From contig JALWTS010000011.1 in the NCBI GenBank assembly GCA_027077805.1, positions 1 through 64,000 of the forward strand: a DNA stretch of 64,000 nt. Reading direction: 5' to 3'. Position numbers and translations under genes: made by a program. Origin of the DNA: Gammaproteobacteria bacterium. GTDB lineage: Bacteria; Pseudomonadota; Gammaproteobacteria; JABHGC01. Under the pieces are notes generated by a model, which saw only the letters and a list, made by a program, of their open reading frames with translations, did no database searches and was not told where the DNA came from. Below, one piece after another: positions 52,160-61,539 of the stretch. Position 1 is the first letter of the stretch, and the number at the start of each line of letters is the position of its first letter.

Positions 52160-54454
52160 ATGTCTCAAGCAAATAGCAATGTGGTTTCATTAGAAGAAAA
52201 CCGAATGTTATCACCCGTTGAATTACAACAATTGACAAATTCAGGTTATGAATTATTACGACGCTATTTTCAACAATTAATCCAAGATTTTTTTGCTAAG
52301 GTTGATGATACCCTATTTGATCATGCTGAAAAAGCAGAGAATAATGCGATTCAAAATATGTATTTTGATGCTATGCGTATTGTGCGTGCGGATCAAAAAT
52401 CAGTTGAAACTTCCATGATACAAACCGTACTTGATAGTTATAAACGATTTTGGAAACTCGGTCCCCAGTCCATTGAAATTAAAGAAGGTCAGCAAGGCGG
52501 TGAAGTAGAATTAGTATTAGTAGATGAGAATGAATTAGAAGAGTCATTAGCGATTACTAATATGACTTCAAAGGGCGAAAGTCGTTATCAAGAAATATTA
52601 TTTGCGATTGAACATCGTTTTACCTATTTATCCAAAGGAGTGGAGGTCCATCCTAAAAATAATCCCATTGGTCCTGCCATTATTTGTCGATCATTTCAAC
52701 ATGCCATGAAAGCAGTGGATATTGATTTAAAAGTTAAAATAGCCATTTATAAACTATTTGATGAACATGTGATTAAAAATTTGGGTCGTTTATATGACGA
52801 GTCAAATGACATGATGATTGAAGCGAAAGTCTTACCCAATCTTAAGTTAAAAATTACGACCAAAATCAACCCAGAAACTGGGGAAGAAATCAAAGAAATT
52901 GTTGAAGATAAAAAAGAAGAAGACAAAAAAGAGGACAAAAAAGAAGAAGCTGAAGAGAAAAAATTAACGCCTCAAGATATTGTTGAACAGCGTCAAGAAA
53001 AACAAGCCTTTAATGAGATTCAAAGTTTATTAGAACAACAGCGAGCGATCACCGGTAAAGAACGCTATGATGGTGAGGTAGAAGCCAGTAGTGATGAAGT
53101 ATTAAGTGCCTTAACTTTGTTACAAAATGATAATGTTAGTATTATGCCTGGATCAGAAGGCATTGAAATTCAACGCATGATGCTGGATGAAATTAAAAAA
53201 TTACAAACTGATGAGAAAGAGCGGGGTTTATCACACGCCGATGATGATACTATTGATGCGGTTAGAATGTTATTTGATTTTATCTTAGATGATCCAAACT
53301 TGCCTGATCCGATGAAAGCGGTCATCAGTCGCTTACAAATTCCCATTCTTAAAGTTGCCGTTGCGGATAAAGCATTTTTTGGGAAAAAGAAACACCCTGC
53401 CCGTCAGTTGTTAGACGAATTTGCTAAAGCAGGATTGGGTTGGAATGAAAGCGATGGGAAAAGTGATAAAGGTTTGTATGGCCATATGTCTAATATGGTA
53501 CAACGAGTACTAAAAGAATTTCATGATGATGTTGCAATTTTTGATGAGTTACTAGAAGAATTTCGTGGTTTCGTACAAAAAGAACAGCAAGTCTCAAGGG
53601 TAATGGAACAGCGTACCCAACAAGTTACCCAAGGGAAAGAAAGTTTTGATTTAGCAAAACAGCGTGCGAATGAAGAAGTAGATAAGCGTTTGAAAGACAA
53701 AAAAGTACCCAGTGTGGTAGAATCTTTATTAAAAGAAGGTTGGGTTGAAGTACTACAGTTAATTTTCCTACGGCAAGGCACAGGCAGTGAAGCATGGAAA
53801 AAAGCCTCACAGGCTATTGATAAGCTGATCTGGAGCTTAGAAGCAAAAACTACCCCAGAAACTCGAAAAGAATTAATTGAAGGCTTGCCCAAATTATTAA
53901 AAGAATTGCGTGAAGGCTTATCCGAAATATCTTATGATCAGCATAAAATGACTAAATGGTTTAAAGATTTACACCATATCCATATTCGTTCCTTACATGG
54001 TAAAAATAATATCGAAACAGTGAAAACCCCCCCTGCACCTGTCGCAGAATCGGCACCTAAAACTAAAATGTCGCCTGCGGAACAAAAAGCCAGACAACGT
54101 TTACAAAAAGCTCAAGTGGAACAAATTGAACTATCCGATGGCAATATTAAAACGGGCAATGATGATCAGCAAGTACAAAAAGATGAATATGATCGCATGG
54201 CAGAAGAAATTCAAATTGGCACTTGGCTAGAAATGCGTGGTCATGATGGAAAACAACGGATTAAACTGTCATGGAAAAGCGAGGTTTCGTCCTTAATGGT
54301 TTTTGTCAATCGCCGAGGGGTTAAAATTGCTGAAATGACAAAACAAGGCTTAGCAGCGGCATTTCGTCGTGGTGCTGTTGAAATTTTAACGGAGGTACCA
54401 TTAATGGATAGAGCGATTTCGGCGATGATGGATAAGTTGAAGGCGGCGTCTTAG
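52160..54454 (+). CDS. DUF1631 family protein with PilZ-like C-terminus
   Basis: 764 residues, largely helical. N-terminal DUF1631 blocks LLRRYFQQLIQDFFAKVDD and NAIQNMYFDAMRIVR; a highly charged lysine/glutamate coiled stretch (about 245-275); then DFILDDPNLPDPMKAVISRL and LQIPILKVAVADKAFFGKKK. The C-terminal 100 residues resemble a degenerate PilZ-like barrel (IGTWLEMRGHDGKQRIKLSW, MVFVNRRGVKI). Cytoplasmic; function unknown. Its stop overlaps the convergent folK stop by 4 nt. A c-di-GMP role is possible but not shown. Confidence 0.82.
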   Translation: MSQANSNVVSLEENRMLSPVELQQLTNSGYELLRRYFQQLIQDFFAKVDDTLFDHAEKAENNAIQNMYFDAMRIVRADQKSVETSMIQTVLDSYKRFWKLGPQSIEIKEGQQGGEVELVLVDENELEESLAITNMTSKGESRYQEILFAIEHRFTYLSKGVEVHPKNNPIGPAIICRSFQHAMKAVDIDLKVKIAIYKLFDEHVIKNLGRLYDESNDMMIEAKVLPNLKLKITTKINPETGEEIKEIVEDKKEEDKKEDKKEEAEEKKLTPQDIVEQRQEKQAFNEIQSLLEQQRAITGKERYDGEVEASSDEVLSALTLLQNDNVSIMPGSEGIEIQRMMLDEIKKLQTDEKERGLSHADDDTIDAVRMLFDFILDDPNLPDPMKAVISRLQIPILKVAVADKAFFGKKKHPARQLLDEFAKAGLGWNESDGKSDKGLYGHMSNMVQRVLKEFHDDVAIFDELLEEFRGFVQKEQQVSRVMEQRTQQVTQGKESFDLAKQRANEEVDKRLKDKKVPSVVESLLKEGWVEVLQLIFLRQGTGSEAWKKASQAIDKLIWSLEAKTTPETRKELIEGLPKLLKELREGLSEISYDQHKMTKWFKDLHHIHIRSLHGKNNIETVKTPPAPVAESAPKTKMSPAEQKARQRLQKAQVEQIELSDGNIKTGNDDQQVQKDEYDRMAEEIQIGTWLEMRGHDGKQRIKLSWKSEVSSLMVFVNRRGVKIAEMTKQGLAAAFRRGAVEILTEVPLMDRAISAMMDKLKAAS

Positions 54455-54930
54455 TCAAAAAACTGGTTGATTTTTTGACAATTTTTTTCTGTGCTAGGAA
54501 ACTCAGCCCAAAGCTGTTGAAAACTGACCTTTAATTGCGGATGCAACTGTTCCCCTGCAATTTCAGCCAGTGGTTGTAATACAAAGGCATATTTTACTAT
54601 TTCACCTCTAGGAATGTTATCCGCGATGACATTATCATATAACAAAATATCCAAATCTAAAGGACGAGGTGAGAAGCGGGGTTGTTGACGTTGGCGACCA
54701 TGTCGGGTTTCGATTTGTTTGAGTTGTTGTTTAATAGTGTTAATATCGTCTTGACTGTAAAAGGCAATAACGGCATTTAAAAAGGCATTGCCATTAAACC
54801 CTATTGCAGGGCTTTGGTAAATAGAAGATATTTCTAGTTTGCCATAAATATCGGCAAGTGCTTGGATCCCTGAGTTAATATTCACTTCTTTATTAATATT
54901 ACTGCCAATACTAAGATAAACTTTTGCCAT
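54451..54930 (-). CDS. folK: 2-amino-4-hydroxy-6-hydroxymethyldihydropteridine pyrophosphokinase
   Basis: About 159 residues. AKVYLSIGSNINKEVNI at the start, YQSPAIGFNGNAFLNAVIAF, ETRHGRQRQQPRFSPRPLDLDILLYD with the conserved Arg and Asp-x-Asp metal site, and FVLQPLAEIAG. It pyrophosphorylates the pterin for dihydrofolate. ATG 54930 lies 4 nt after the folB stop. Last gene of the ygfB-pepP-VWA-folB-folK run. Confidence 0.94.
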   Translation of the reverse strand: MAKVYLSIGSNINKEVNINSGIQALADIYGKLEISSIYQSPAIGFNGNAFLNAVIAFYSQDDINTIKQQLKQIETRHGRQRQQPRFSPRPLDLDILLYDNVIADNIPRGEIVKYAFVLQPLAEIAGEQLHPQLKVSFQQLWAEFPSTEKNCQKINQFFD

Positions 54931-54934
54931 TGCT

Positions 54935-55288
54935 TTAGCGTTGACCTCGTTCAATGCAAATACCAACATCCACCGCACCACGCAGTGCCCCTTTTTTATT
55001 TAAGCGAATTTTTAACCAAGAAATTTCAAATTCGCTTAAAATCAATGCCGCAATTTTTTCGGTTAAGGTTTCTACCAGTTGATAATCGCTTTGTTCTACA
55101 AAATCAATAACTCGTTTGGAAATATTTTTGTAATTGACGGTGTCTTCAATTTGATCCGTAGCGGCGGCTTGGCGAATATCAGTCGCTAATTCCAAATCAA
55201 TATGCACGGTTTGTTTAATACTGCGTTCCCAATCATAGATGCCAATAATTGTTTCGATTTTTAAATCCTTGATAAAGATAATATCCAT
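54935..55288 (-). CDS. folB: dihydroneopterin aldolase
   Basis: About 117 residues. MDIIFIKDLKIETIIGIYDW, catalytic region VHIDLELATD, VNYKNISKRVIDFVEQSDYQLVETL with the active-site Glu, and IRLNKKGALRGAVDVGI. Supplies the substrate for FolK, encoded next. ATG 55288 is the usual start; an ATG four codons upstream (55300) is also possible. Confidence 0.95.
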   Translation of the reverse strand: MDIIFIKDLKIETIIGIYDWERSIKQTVHIDLELATDIRQAAATDQIEDTVNYKNISKRVIDFVEQSDYQLVETLTEKIAALILSEFEISWLKIRLNKKGALRGAVDVGICIERGQR

Positions 55289-55314
55289 TTGACTATCCAT
55301 TCCTTGTTTATCCG

Positions 55315-57732
55315 TTAGTTATTCATTGCCTTGACTTTTAAAACAAAGAAAATATTGGCTTGGTTAGCAAATCGCCAAGTATTAATGAATTGCTTTAATT
55401 TTTGTTTTAGTTTTTGGCTTAAATTTGCATTGGTCATCACTACCATGCTTACTTTACCATTGGTTTGGGTGGTAATATGTAAATGGATTTTACCTTGGAA
55501 TGAATTTGGCAAGGTTCGGCATAGTTTTGTTTTATAGCTTTCTAATGTGGCGTGTATTTGTGGATATTTCGTGTTACCACTGACGGATAATGCTTTAATT
55601 TCACAGCTTAATTGATTGGCGTGATCATCATTGCGGGAAGTATTTCGCTCTGGTTTTGTTTGTGCTTGTTTTACTTTCACTTTTTCTTCGGCAACTTCCG
55701 CAACAACTGTGCTTGTTTGATCAGCCACTAAATTATGATAACCCGCAGTAGGTTTAGGTTTGACGCTAGCTAATCGTGGCGTGCTTGATAGGTACTGACG
55801 TTGCTTATACGCTCGCATGGGTTGGGGTGAACTTGCGACTGTGGGGACAGCTTGTCCAAAAATGCCTTCATAAGAAACCCCTTCAGGTAATTCTACCGCT
55901 TGTTCAATGGTTTGATTATCCCCTGATGAATTGACAATCTTATGTTCGACTGCCACAAAACTGGTCCACTGGGTCATTAAATGATAATTTAGCCCTAATT
56001 GGGTAATTTGTTCAATTAATGCCTGAGAACGATTTCTTACCATCTCTTGCATTAAGGCTTTCACTTTGTTTCTAGCCCAAATTGAGGCAATGGCTTGATG
56101 ATTAGTATCCGCAGTTAAATCAACGTCTAAGGATTGTTGATAGCGTTGTTGACCTAATTGTCCTTGAATAGTAATGGTTTGTTTGCCTCCTTGTTGATAA
56201 CGCCCGACAAGTTGTATGGGTTGCCCTTCCCAAAGATCAGGGATTTTTTTAGGGTAGATTTCAAATACATCTAATCCTTGCCAATCAATAGTAATTTCAG
56301 TTAATGTCGGTTTATCAATGCGTTGGAATAATGTTTTAATCACATCGGTACTGGCTTCATCTTGGCGTAAATAAAAAGCTTGACCCCTACCAATATCCGC
56401 CGCACGATCCAAAAGATAACGATTGACTGAAGAACCAATACCTAAGGTAAAAACTCTGGCCCCTTTACGTTCTTTGTCAATAGATTTGAAAATCTGTTGT
56501 TCATTGCCAATATACCCATCGCTTAATAAAATCGCAATTCTGAGATAGTTTTCTTGGGCAGGTTGGTTTAAGGCGTCTAGGATGCCTTTACGCATTTCCG
56601 TGCCACCAGAACCACGCAGGCTTTGCACATAGTTTAATGCTTTTTTGACATTCGCTCTATTATAAGGCTGAGGTTCTGACCACAAGGTGCTTGTATCACC
56701 GGCAAATCTGACCACATTAAAGCGATCTTGTTCTCGCATACCGTGTAGTAGTTCTATCATGGCTTGTTTGGATTTTTTTAATGGAAAACCTCGCATAGAA
56801 CCAGAGGTATCTAAAACAAAAATCAATTCTCTGGGGACAATTTCATCGCTGGCAATATGTTTTTGTGGTTGGATCATTAAACTAAAAAACCCTCCCCTTT
56901 CATCTTTATAAGAAAGTAATGCCATCGTTGGCATTTTATCGGCGACTTCATAACGCAAAATAAAATCTTTGTTGGGAATCGTATCCGATGGATGGAGTGT
57001 TATGCTTTTGTGTTGTTTGGAATGATGACTAATTTCAATCGCATGCGAGCTAGAATGAACGCCTTGAATGGCCAGACCCGCCTCTAAATCAATACTTACT
57101 TCAATATCATGACCACTGCGTTGATCGGGTTTTAATACAACTGGGTTAATATTGGCTGATTTTGCCATAGATTTAGGATAATAACGAGGACCAACCACCA
57201 TAGGAAACACCAATTCATAACTGCCTTGTTGATAGTCTAATAATTGCACATATTGAATTTCAATATTGATGTGATCATTAGGCAAAATATTAGCCACCGA
57301 TTGGGTAAAGACATTGGGACGTTGTTGTTCTAATAATACCGTGCGTTTGCCTTGTGCTTTGGCTTGTTGATAAATTTGTTTGGCTTCATCACGCTTTTTG
57401 ATCACTGCTTTAATCAGTCTATTGCCAATACGCATTTGCATTTTATCAATTGCGGCACTATTGGGTAAGGGAAAAGTATAAATAGCTTCAATGCTTTGTT
57501 CTAAAGGGTTATGATATTGTTGAATCACAGTAGTTTTAGCAATAAAACCGCTGATTTGTATGTTGACTCGGGTATGTTTTAATGGCAGTTCTAATTTTTC
57601 TTTCGCATCCGTTTGCAGGACGATTAAACTACCCGGATTGATGTCATTGGCAAGTCCTGCGGGTCGGGAAGCGTAAACAAATGACGTAAACAGTTGGCTA
57701 AATAAAAATCCAATAAAAATCCAATCGCGCAT
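55315..57732 (-). CDS. VIT and vWFA domain secreted protein
   Basis: 805 residues. Signal peptide (about 1-21), VIT domain (about 35-165) with HTRVNIQISGFIAKTTVIQQ and EAIYTFPLPNSAAIDKM, vWFA domain (about 305-480) with intact MIDAS DTSGSMRG and LLSDGYIGNE. A Pro/Gln/Lys-rich linker leads to a C-terminal domain with paired cysteines and IHLHITTQTNGKVSMVVM, similar to the TonB/AgmX-like C-terminal fold. Related proteins are sortase substrates, but I see no LPxTG motif and no sortase gene. Probably periplasmic or surface-linked, function unknown. Confidence 0.85.
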   Translation of the reverse strand: MRDWIFIGFLFSQLFTSFVYASRPAGLANDINPGSLIVLQTDAKEKLELPLKHTRVNIQISGFIAKTTVIQQYHNPLEQSIEAIYTFPLPNSAAIDKMQMRIGNRLIKAVIKKRDEAKQIYQQAKAQGKRTVLLEQQRPNVFTQSVANILPNDHINIEIQYVQLLDYQQGSYELVFPMVVGPRYYPKSMAKSANINPVVLKPDQRSGHDIEVSIDLEAGLAIQGVHSSSHAIEISHHSKQHKSITLHPSDTIPNKDFILRYEVADKMPTMALLSYKDERGGFFSLMIQPQKHIASDEIVPRELIFVLDTSGSMRGFPLKKSKQAMIELLHGMREQDRFNVVRFAGDTSTLWSEPQPYNRANVKKALNYVQSLRGSGGTEMRKGILDALNQPAQENYLRIAILLSDGYIGNEQQIFKSIDKERKGARVFTLGIGSSVNRYLLDRAADIGRGQAFYLRQDEASTDVIKTLFQRIDKPTLTEITIDWQGLDVFEIYPKKIPDLWEGQPIQLVGRYQQGGKQTITIQGQLGQQRYQQSLDVDLTADTNHQAIASIWARNKVKALMQEMVRNRSQALIEQITQLGLNYHLMTQWTSFVAVEHKIVNSSGDNQTIEQAVELPEGVSYEGIFGQAVPTVASSPQPMRAYKQRQYLSSTPRLASVKPKPTAGYHNLVADQTSTVVAEVAEEKVKVKQAQTKPERNTSRNDDHANQLSCEIKALSVSGNTKYPQIHATLESYKTKLCRTLPNSFQGKIHLHITTQTNGKVSMVVMTNANLSQKLKQKLKQFINTWRFANQANIFFVLKVKAMNN

Positions 57733-57761
57733 CTTTCATTCCTATGTTTTGATTTTAGTTG

Positions 57762-59069
57762 TCATTGCTGACATAAGTTTTCAATCTCATTGACTTCTTT
57801 AGGCATGGCTTGGGTTAGCACTTCACAACCTTTTGCAGTGACTAAGACATTATCTTCAATCCGAATACCAATATTCCACCAAGATTTGTTAATCTCAGGA
57901 TTCGTTCCCGTATAAATCCCTGGCTCAACGGTAAGGGTCATACCTTCTTCAAATTCTCGCCATTGCCCATCAATTTTATAATTACCGACATCATGGACAT
58001 CTAAACCTAACCAATGCCCTGTACGGTGCATATAAAAGGCTTGATAGCGTTTGTCTTTTATCAGTTGCTGTTTCTTGCCTTTTAATAAACCTAAATCCAT
58101 TAAACCTTGGGTAATGGTTTCAACTGCTATCTCATGGGGTTGATTCCAAGTCATGCCAGGTTTAATCATAGCAATGGCCGCTTTTTGAGCTGCCAGTACA
58201 ATTTCATATAAGTCTTTTTGTTGTGGATTAAATACCCCATTAACAGGAAAGGTACGAGTAATATCTGAAGCATAATTGTTACATTCACAGCCCGCATCAA
58301 TTAACAATAAATCGCCATCCTTAAGTTTGGCATTATTTTCAGTATAGTGCAAAATACAAGCATTTTCACCACCGCCTACAATACTAGGATACGCCATTTG
58401 AACGGCACCTTTCGACATACATTGATGAATAATTTCTGCTTCGATTTGATATTCAAACTGTTCAGCTTGACAAAATCGCATAGCGTGTTGATGGGCTTGT
58501 ATGGAAATTTTAGCGGCTTGACGCATTTGTTCTAATTCTAAAGGGGTTTTAAACAAACGCATTTCATGTAAATAGCAGTCTAGGGATAAAAATTGCATGG
58601 GCGGATTGATCCCAGAACGTAATTTACTTCTTAGTTTATTAATCCATTCCATTAGAGTTTGGTCAAATTCAGGATAAGTACCAATAGGATATAAAACCTT
58701 TTTTTTGCCTTCAATCAATCCCATGATAATCTCTTCAATATCATCAATGGGAAATGCATCCTCAGCCCCATAAACCTCACAAGCATCTTCTTGACCAATA
58801 ATGCGACCATTCCAAATTTCTTTGCTTTTATCTTTTTCTTGGCAAAATAAAAGATATTCGCCATGTTCCCGTTCAGGAATTAATACCGCAATGGCATTGG
58901 GTTCAGGAAAGCCTGTTAAGTAAAAAAAATCACTATTTTGGCGAAACGGATAGTCAACATCACGATTACGTTGACATAGTGACGCAGAGGATAAAATCGC
59001 AATGCTATCTTTGCCCATTTGTTGCATCAGTTCTTTACGACGACGTTGGTATTCCCATTTATTAAACAT
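57762..59069 (-). CDS. pepP: Xaa-Pro aminopeptidase
   Basis: 435 residues. N-terminal creatinase-like domain (RRKELMQQM, FYLTGFPEPNAI) and C-terminal pita-bread metallopeptidase: Asp ligands in LLIDAGCECNNYASDITRTF, His in MHRTGHWLGLDVHD, Glu in TVEPGIY and GIRIEDNVLVT. Two metal ions, usually Mn. It releases N-terminal residues preceding proline. ygfB is 20 nt upstream, the standard gammaproteobacterial order. Confidence 0.95.
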   Translation of the reverse strand: MFNKWEYQRRRKELMQQMGKDSIAILSSASLCQRNRDVDYPFRQNSDFFYLTGFPEPNAIAVLIPEREHGEYLLFCQEKDKSKEIWNGRIIGQEDACEVYGAEDAFPIDDIEEIIMGLIEGKKKVLYPIGTYPEFDQTLMEWINKLRSKLRSGINPPMQFLSLDCYLHEMRLFKTPLELEQMRQAAKISIQAHQHAMRFCQAEQFEYQIEAEIIHQCMSKGAVQMAYPSIVGGGENACILHYTENNAKLKDGDLLLIDAGCECNNYASDITRTFPVNGVFNPQQKDLYEIVLAAQKAAIAMIKPGMTWNQPHEIAVETITQGLMDLGLLKGKKQQLIKDKRYQAFYMHRTGHWLGLDVHDVGNYKIDGQWREFEEGMTLTVEPGIYTGTNPEINKSWWNIGIRIEDNVLVTAKGCEVLTQAMPKEVNEIENLCQQ

Positions 59070-59089
59070 TATGATTCCTGAGTCAAATT

Positions 59090-59635
59090 TTATTGTTCTT
59101 GCTGTTCTTGCTGTTCTCGTTGATACTGATAAATTAATAACACTCCAACTTTGATATATTCCACCAATTCAACATAGGCAAACTCATCAGTTTCAGTAGT
59201 CTCAGCATTGCTATCGGCTTTACCAATTTCTTGAACATCATGAATAAATTCTAAAATATCACGATTATCCAATGGTGCTTGAAAACTAGCCAAACCTAAA
59301 CCGTAAATAAAACCCTGACACCATTTGCTTAATTCATGTACTCTAATATTAAGGGGTTGATCATCATCAGGGAGTAGCAAATCAAAGCCAAATTCAAATT
59401 CATCTTGTTCTAAATAGTCTAGCATTGAATCATATAAGATTTTAAGCGAAGTTTCTAAGACTTGCGTTGCTTGTCGCTCTTGAAATAAAACATTCAACCA
59501 AAGGGTAAAAACTAAATCACGCCTAGGTAAATAAAACAGACCACATAATATACCATGTGCTTCCGAAGCCGTTTCTAAAAGATTACAGTCAGTAAAATCG
59601 GATTGAATTGATTGAAATAGGGATGGATTGATCAT
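59090..59635 (-). CDS. ygfB: YgfB family (UPF0149) protein
   Basis: 181 residues. SEAHGILCGLFYLPRR, FDLLLPDDDQPLNIRV, LSKWCQGFIYGLGLA and the acidic C-terminal FAYVELVEYIKVGVLLIY are the family blocks. Small regulatory-like protein; in Pseudomonas it affects stress and cell-wall genes. It ends in Glu/Gln repeats (QREQQEQQEQ). Diverges from the zapB-like gene with a 91-nt gap, as in E. coli. Confidence 0.93.
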   Translation of the reverse strand: MINPSLFQSIQSDFTDCNLLETASEAHGILCGLFYLPRRDLVFTLWLNVLFQERQATQVLETSLKILYDSMLDYLEQDEFEFGFDLLLPDDDQPLNIRVHELSKWCQGFIYGLGLASFQAPLDNRDILEFIHDVQEIGKADSNAETTETDEFAYVELVEYIKVGVLLIYQYQREQQEQQEQ

Positions 59636-59726
59636 ATTTTTGTGATATATTTAAAAAGACTAAGGCATTCAATTATGTCTTACCATTATCTTAGAATCAA
59701 CTTTCATTCTATCATCATAACGATAT

Positions 59727-59984
59727 ATGAACGCATCAGCATCAACATTGACCCAATTAGAACAAGCCATTGATAAATTAATTCAACAATACTCGGAGTT
59801 GCAACAAGATCATCAATCACTGCAAAAACAACATCAACATTTTATGGCAAAATATCAAGTATTAGATACTGTCAATCAAAAACTTGAAGAAGAAAAAGCA
59901 AATTTACTTAAAAAAAATGAAATGGCAAAAACCCGTGTCGATGCCATGATTGAACGTTTAAAAGCAATTGAAGCCCATTTTTAA
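59727..59984 (+). CDS. TIGR02449 family (ZapB-like) coiled-coil protein
   Basis: 85 residues forming one coiled coil: LEQAIDKLIQQYSELQQDHQ, then QHFMAKYQVLDTVNQKLEEE and a C-terminal VDAMIERLKAIEAHF. This is the TIGR02449/ZapB-like protein found in front of zapA in gammaproteobacteria; a role at the division ring is inferred. zapA starts 21 nt downstream. Confidence 0.85.
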   Translation: MNASASTLTQLEQAIDKLIQQYSELQQDHQSLQKQHQHFMAKYQVLDTVNQKLEEEKANLLKKNEMAKTRVDAMIERLKAIEAHF

Positions 59985-60005
59985 AGAAACATAAAGACAG
60001 ATATT

Positions 60006-60278
60006 ATGACAACTATTGCCATTAGGATTTTAGATAAAGAATACCATGTCAATTGTGAGGAAGAGGAAAAACAAGATTTAATCTTATCTGCGAAACATCT
60101 TGATCAAAAAATGCGTGAAACTAAACAACAAGCAAAAACTTTAGGCACCGAACGCATTGTTGTACTAACGGCATTAAATATAAGCTATGAACTATTACAA
60201 CAACAGCATCAATATCAAGCCTTAAAGAAAGATATTAAACGTTTAGAACGCAAACTAAAACAAACCATAGACTCGTGA
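60006..60278 (+). CDS. zapA: cell division protein ZapA
   Basis: 90 residues. IRILDKEYHVNCEEEEKQDL then AKHLDQKMRETKQQAKTLG, VLTALNISYELLQQQ and a C-terminal coiled coil (LERKLKQTIDS). ZapA cross-links FtsZ filaments. It precedes the 6S RNA gene and ygfA, the canonical gammaproteobacterial order. Confidence 0.94.
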   Translation: MTTIAIRILDKEYHVNCEEEEKQDLILSAKHLDQKMRETKQQAKTLGTERIVVLTALNISYELLQQQHQYQALKKDIKRLERKLKQTIDS

Positions 60279-60399
60279 AACTTAATAGCAGTCATCATGG
60301 TGTTGTATAATATTACCTTGAATTTAGTTGAGTTAAGTCAAAAAAAATATTAAATGCTATTGCATTTTTATAAATCATAGGTTATTACTTACTAATAAT

Positions 60400-60575
60400 C
60401 CCCTGCGGTGTTCGAGGCGAGTGGGTATATTCTTGAGCCTAACTTACCCACGGAGATCAAATGCTGGTATTGTGAGCATGTCCGTCATTGATGGAAAGCC
60501 TAATATATTGGTTGCGTTCCCCACCTATCGCACTCTTGGTTCAAGGGCGAAACTTACCACGGCACAGGCGGGGGT
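60400..60575 (+). ncRNA. ssrS: 6S RNA
   Basis: Sits between zapA and ygfA, the conserved 6S position. The 5' end CCCCTGCGGTG faces the 3' end CACAGGCGGGGG. Internal segments match the known 6S pattern: GAGCATG in the central region and TTGGTTCAAGGGCG near the 3' end, comparable to the E. coli GTTCAAGGG block. 6S RNA binds sigma-70 RNA polymerase. A frame at 60421-60705 across it is not coding. Ends are approximate. Confidence 0.85.
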
Positions 60576-60593
60576 CTATTTTATTATGCTAAT

Positions 60594-61199
60594 ATGCGAA
60601 ATCCCCAACAACAACGGCAACAACTACGCCGTAAAATTCGCCAACAACGGCAACAATTATCGCAACGGCAATGTTGTGATTATCGCAAACAATTTTTTAA
60701 AGTAGCACAACAACAGCAATTATTATTAAACTATCAACATATTGCGGCTTATTTACCCATAGGGGGTGAGGCAGATGTTACTTTAATTTTGGCTCAGGCG
60801 TTAAAACAAAAAAAATCTTGTTATTTACCCGTCGTAAAACCTAAACCAGAAATGAAATTATGGTTTAGTCCTTACTATTCCGTGAAACCACAACAACAAT
60901 CTTTAAAAACCAATCATTTTGGGATTCTTGAACCTTCGCATATAAAATACCGTTCCGTTTGGAGCTTGGATTTAATTTTAATGCCATTGGTGGCATTTGA
61001 TTTAAATGGTAATCGTTTAGGCATGGGGGCAGGTTATTATGATAGAACCTTGGCATATCTTCAGCATAGACAATATTGGTTGAAACCTGTATTAATTGGA
61101 GTTGCCTATGAGTTTCAGCAAGTAGATAAACTACCTTATCAATACTGGGATATTCCATTGCAAGGGGTATTGACGGAGAAACAGTTGTATTGGTTTTAA
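60594..61199 (+). CDS. ygfA: 5-formyltetrahydrofolate cyclo-ligase
   Basis: 201 residues. ATP-dependent conversion of 5-formyl-THF to methenyl-THF. RRKIRQQRQQLSQRQ at the start, IAAYLPIGGEADVTLIL, CYLPVVKPKPEMKLWF, and LMPLVAFDLNGNRLGMGAGYYDRTLA, the ATP-binding G-x-G-x-G-Y-Y-D motif. Its start follows the 6S RNA 3' end by about 19 nt, so it is probably made by readthrough of the 6S transcript, as in E. coli. Confidence 0.94.
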   Translation: MRNPQQQRQQLRRKIRQQRQQLSQRQCCDYRKQFFKVAQQQQLLLNYQHIAAYLPIGGEADVTLILAQALKQKKSCYLPVVKPKPEMKLWFSPYYSVKPQQQSLKTNHFGILEPSHIKYRSVWSLDLILMPLVAFDLNGNRLGMGAGYYDRTLAYLQHRQYWLKPVLIGVAYEFQQVDKLPYQYWDIPLQGVLTEKQLYWF

Positions 61200-61539
61200 T
61201 TAAAATAGTTTCAATAACCATAGTATTTAATGGTATTCGTTTCGATAGCTGCTATCGTTGGAGAACGACAACCCCCTCTATCCTCTTAGCCTAAGCATTG
61301 AGGACTACTTTGAATAGTTTATATAAGACTGACATTTTGATTCGACTTAATAGATTAAGCCGGCTTGTCTGATTGAGTTATAAACTAACACGGAATATTT
61401 TACCTAAAAAATGATTCGATTTTAGAACCAACAACATTCACTTAGATTTTCTAAGATCGGGATGATCTTATAATATGAGACTGTAAAAAATATTTAAATA
61501 CTATATATTTTATGAATGAATATAATACCATTTTAAGTC
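61200..61539. other. intergenic region without a recognisable gene
   Basis: 340 bp between the convergent ygfA and ilvA stops. It holds a perfect palindrome CGATAGCTGCTATCG (61243-61257) and a short inverted repeat AAGATC/GATCTT near 61455, neither followed by a clear T run. No coding frame, tRNA or repeat family is recognisable. Confidence 0.4.

Noticed and set aside
60421..60705. 94-codon frame between zapA and ygfA
   Set aside because: It covers the 6S RNA and the ygfA start; no family match, and the ygfA frame is convincing.
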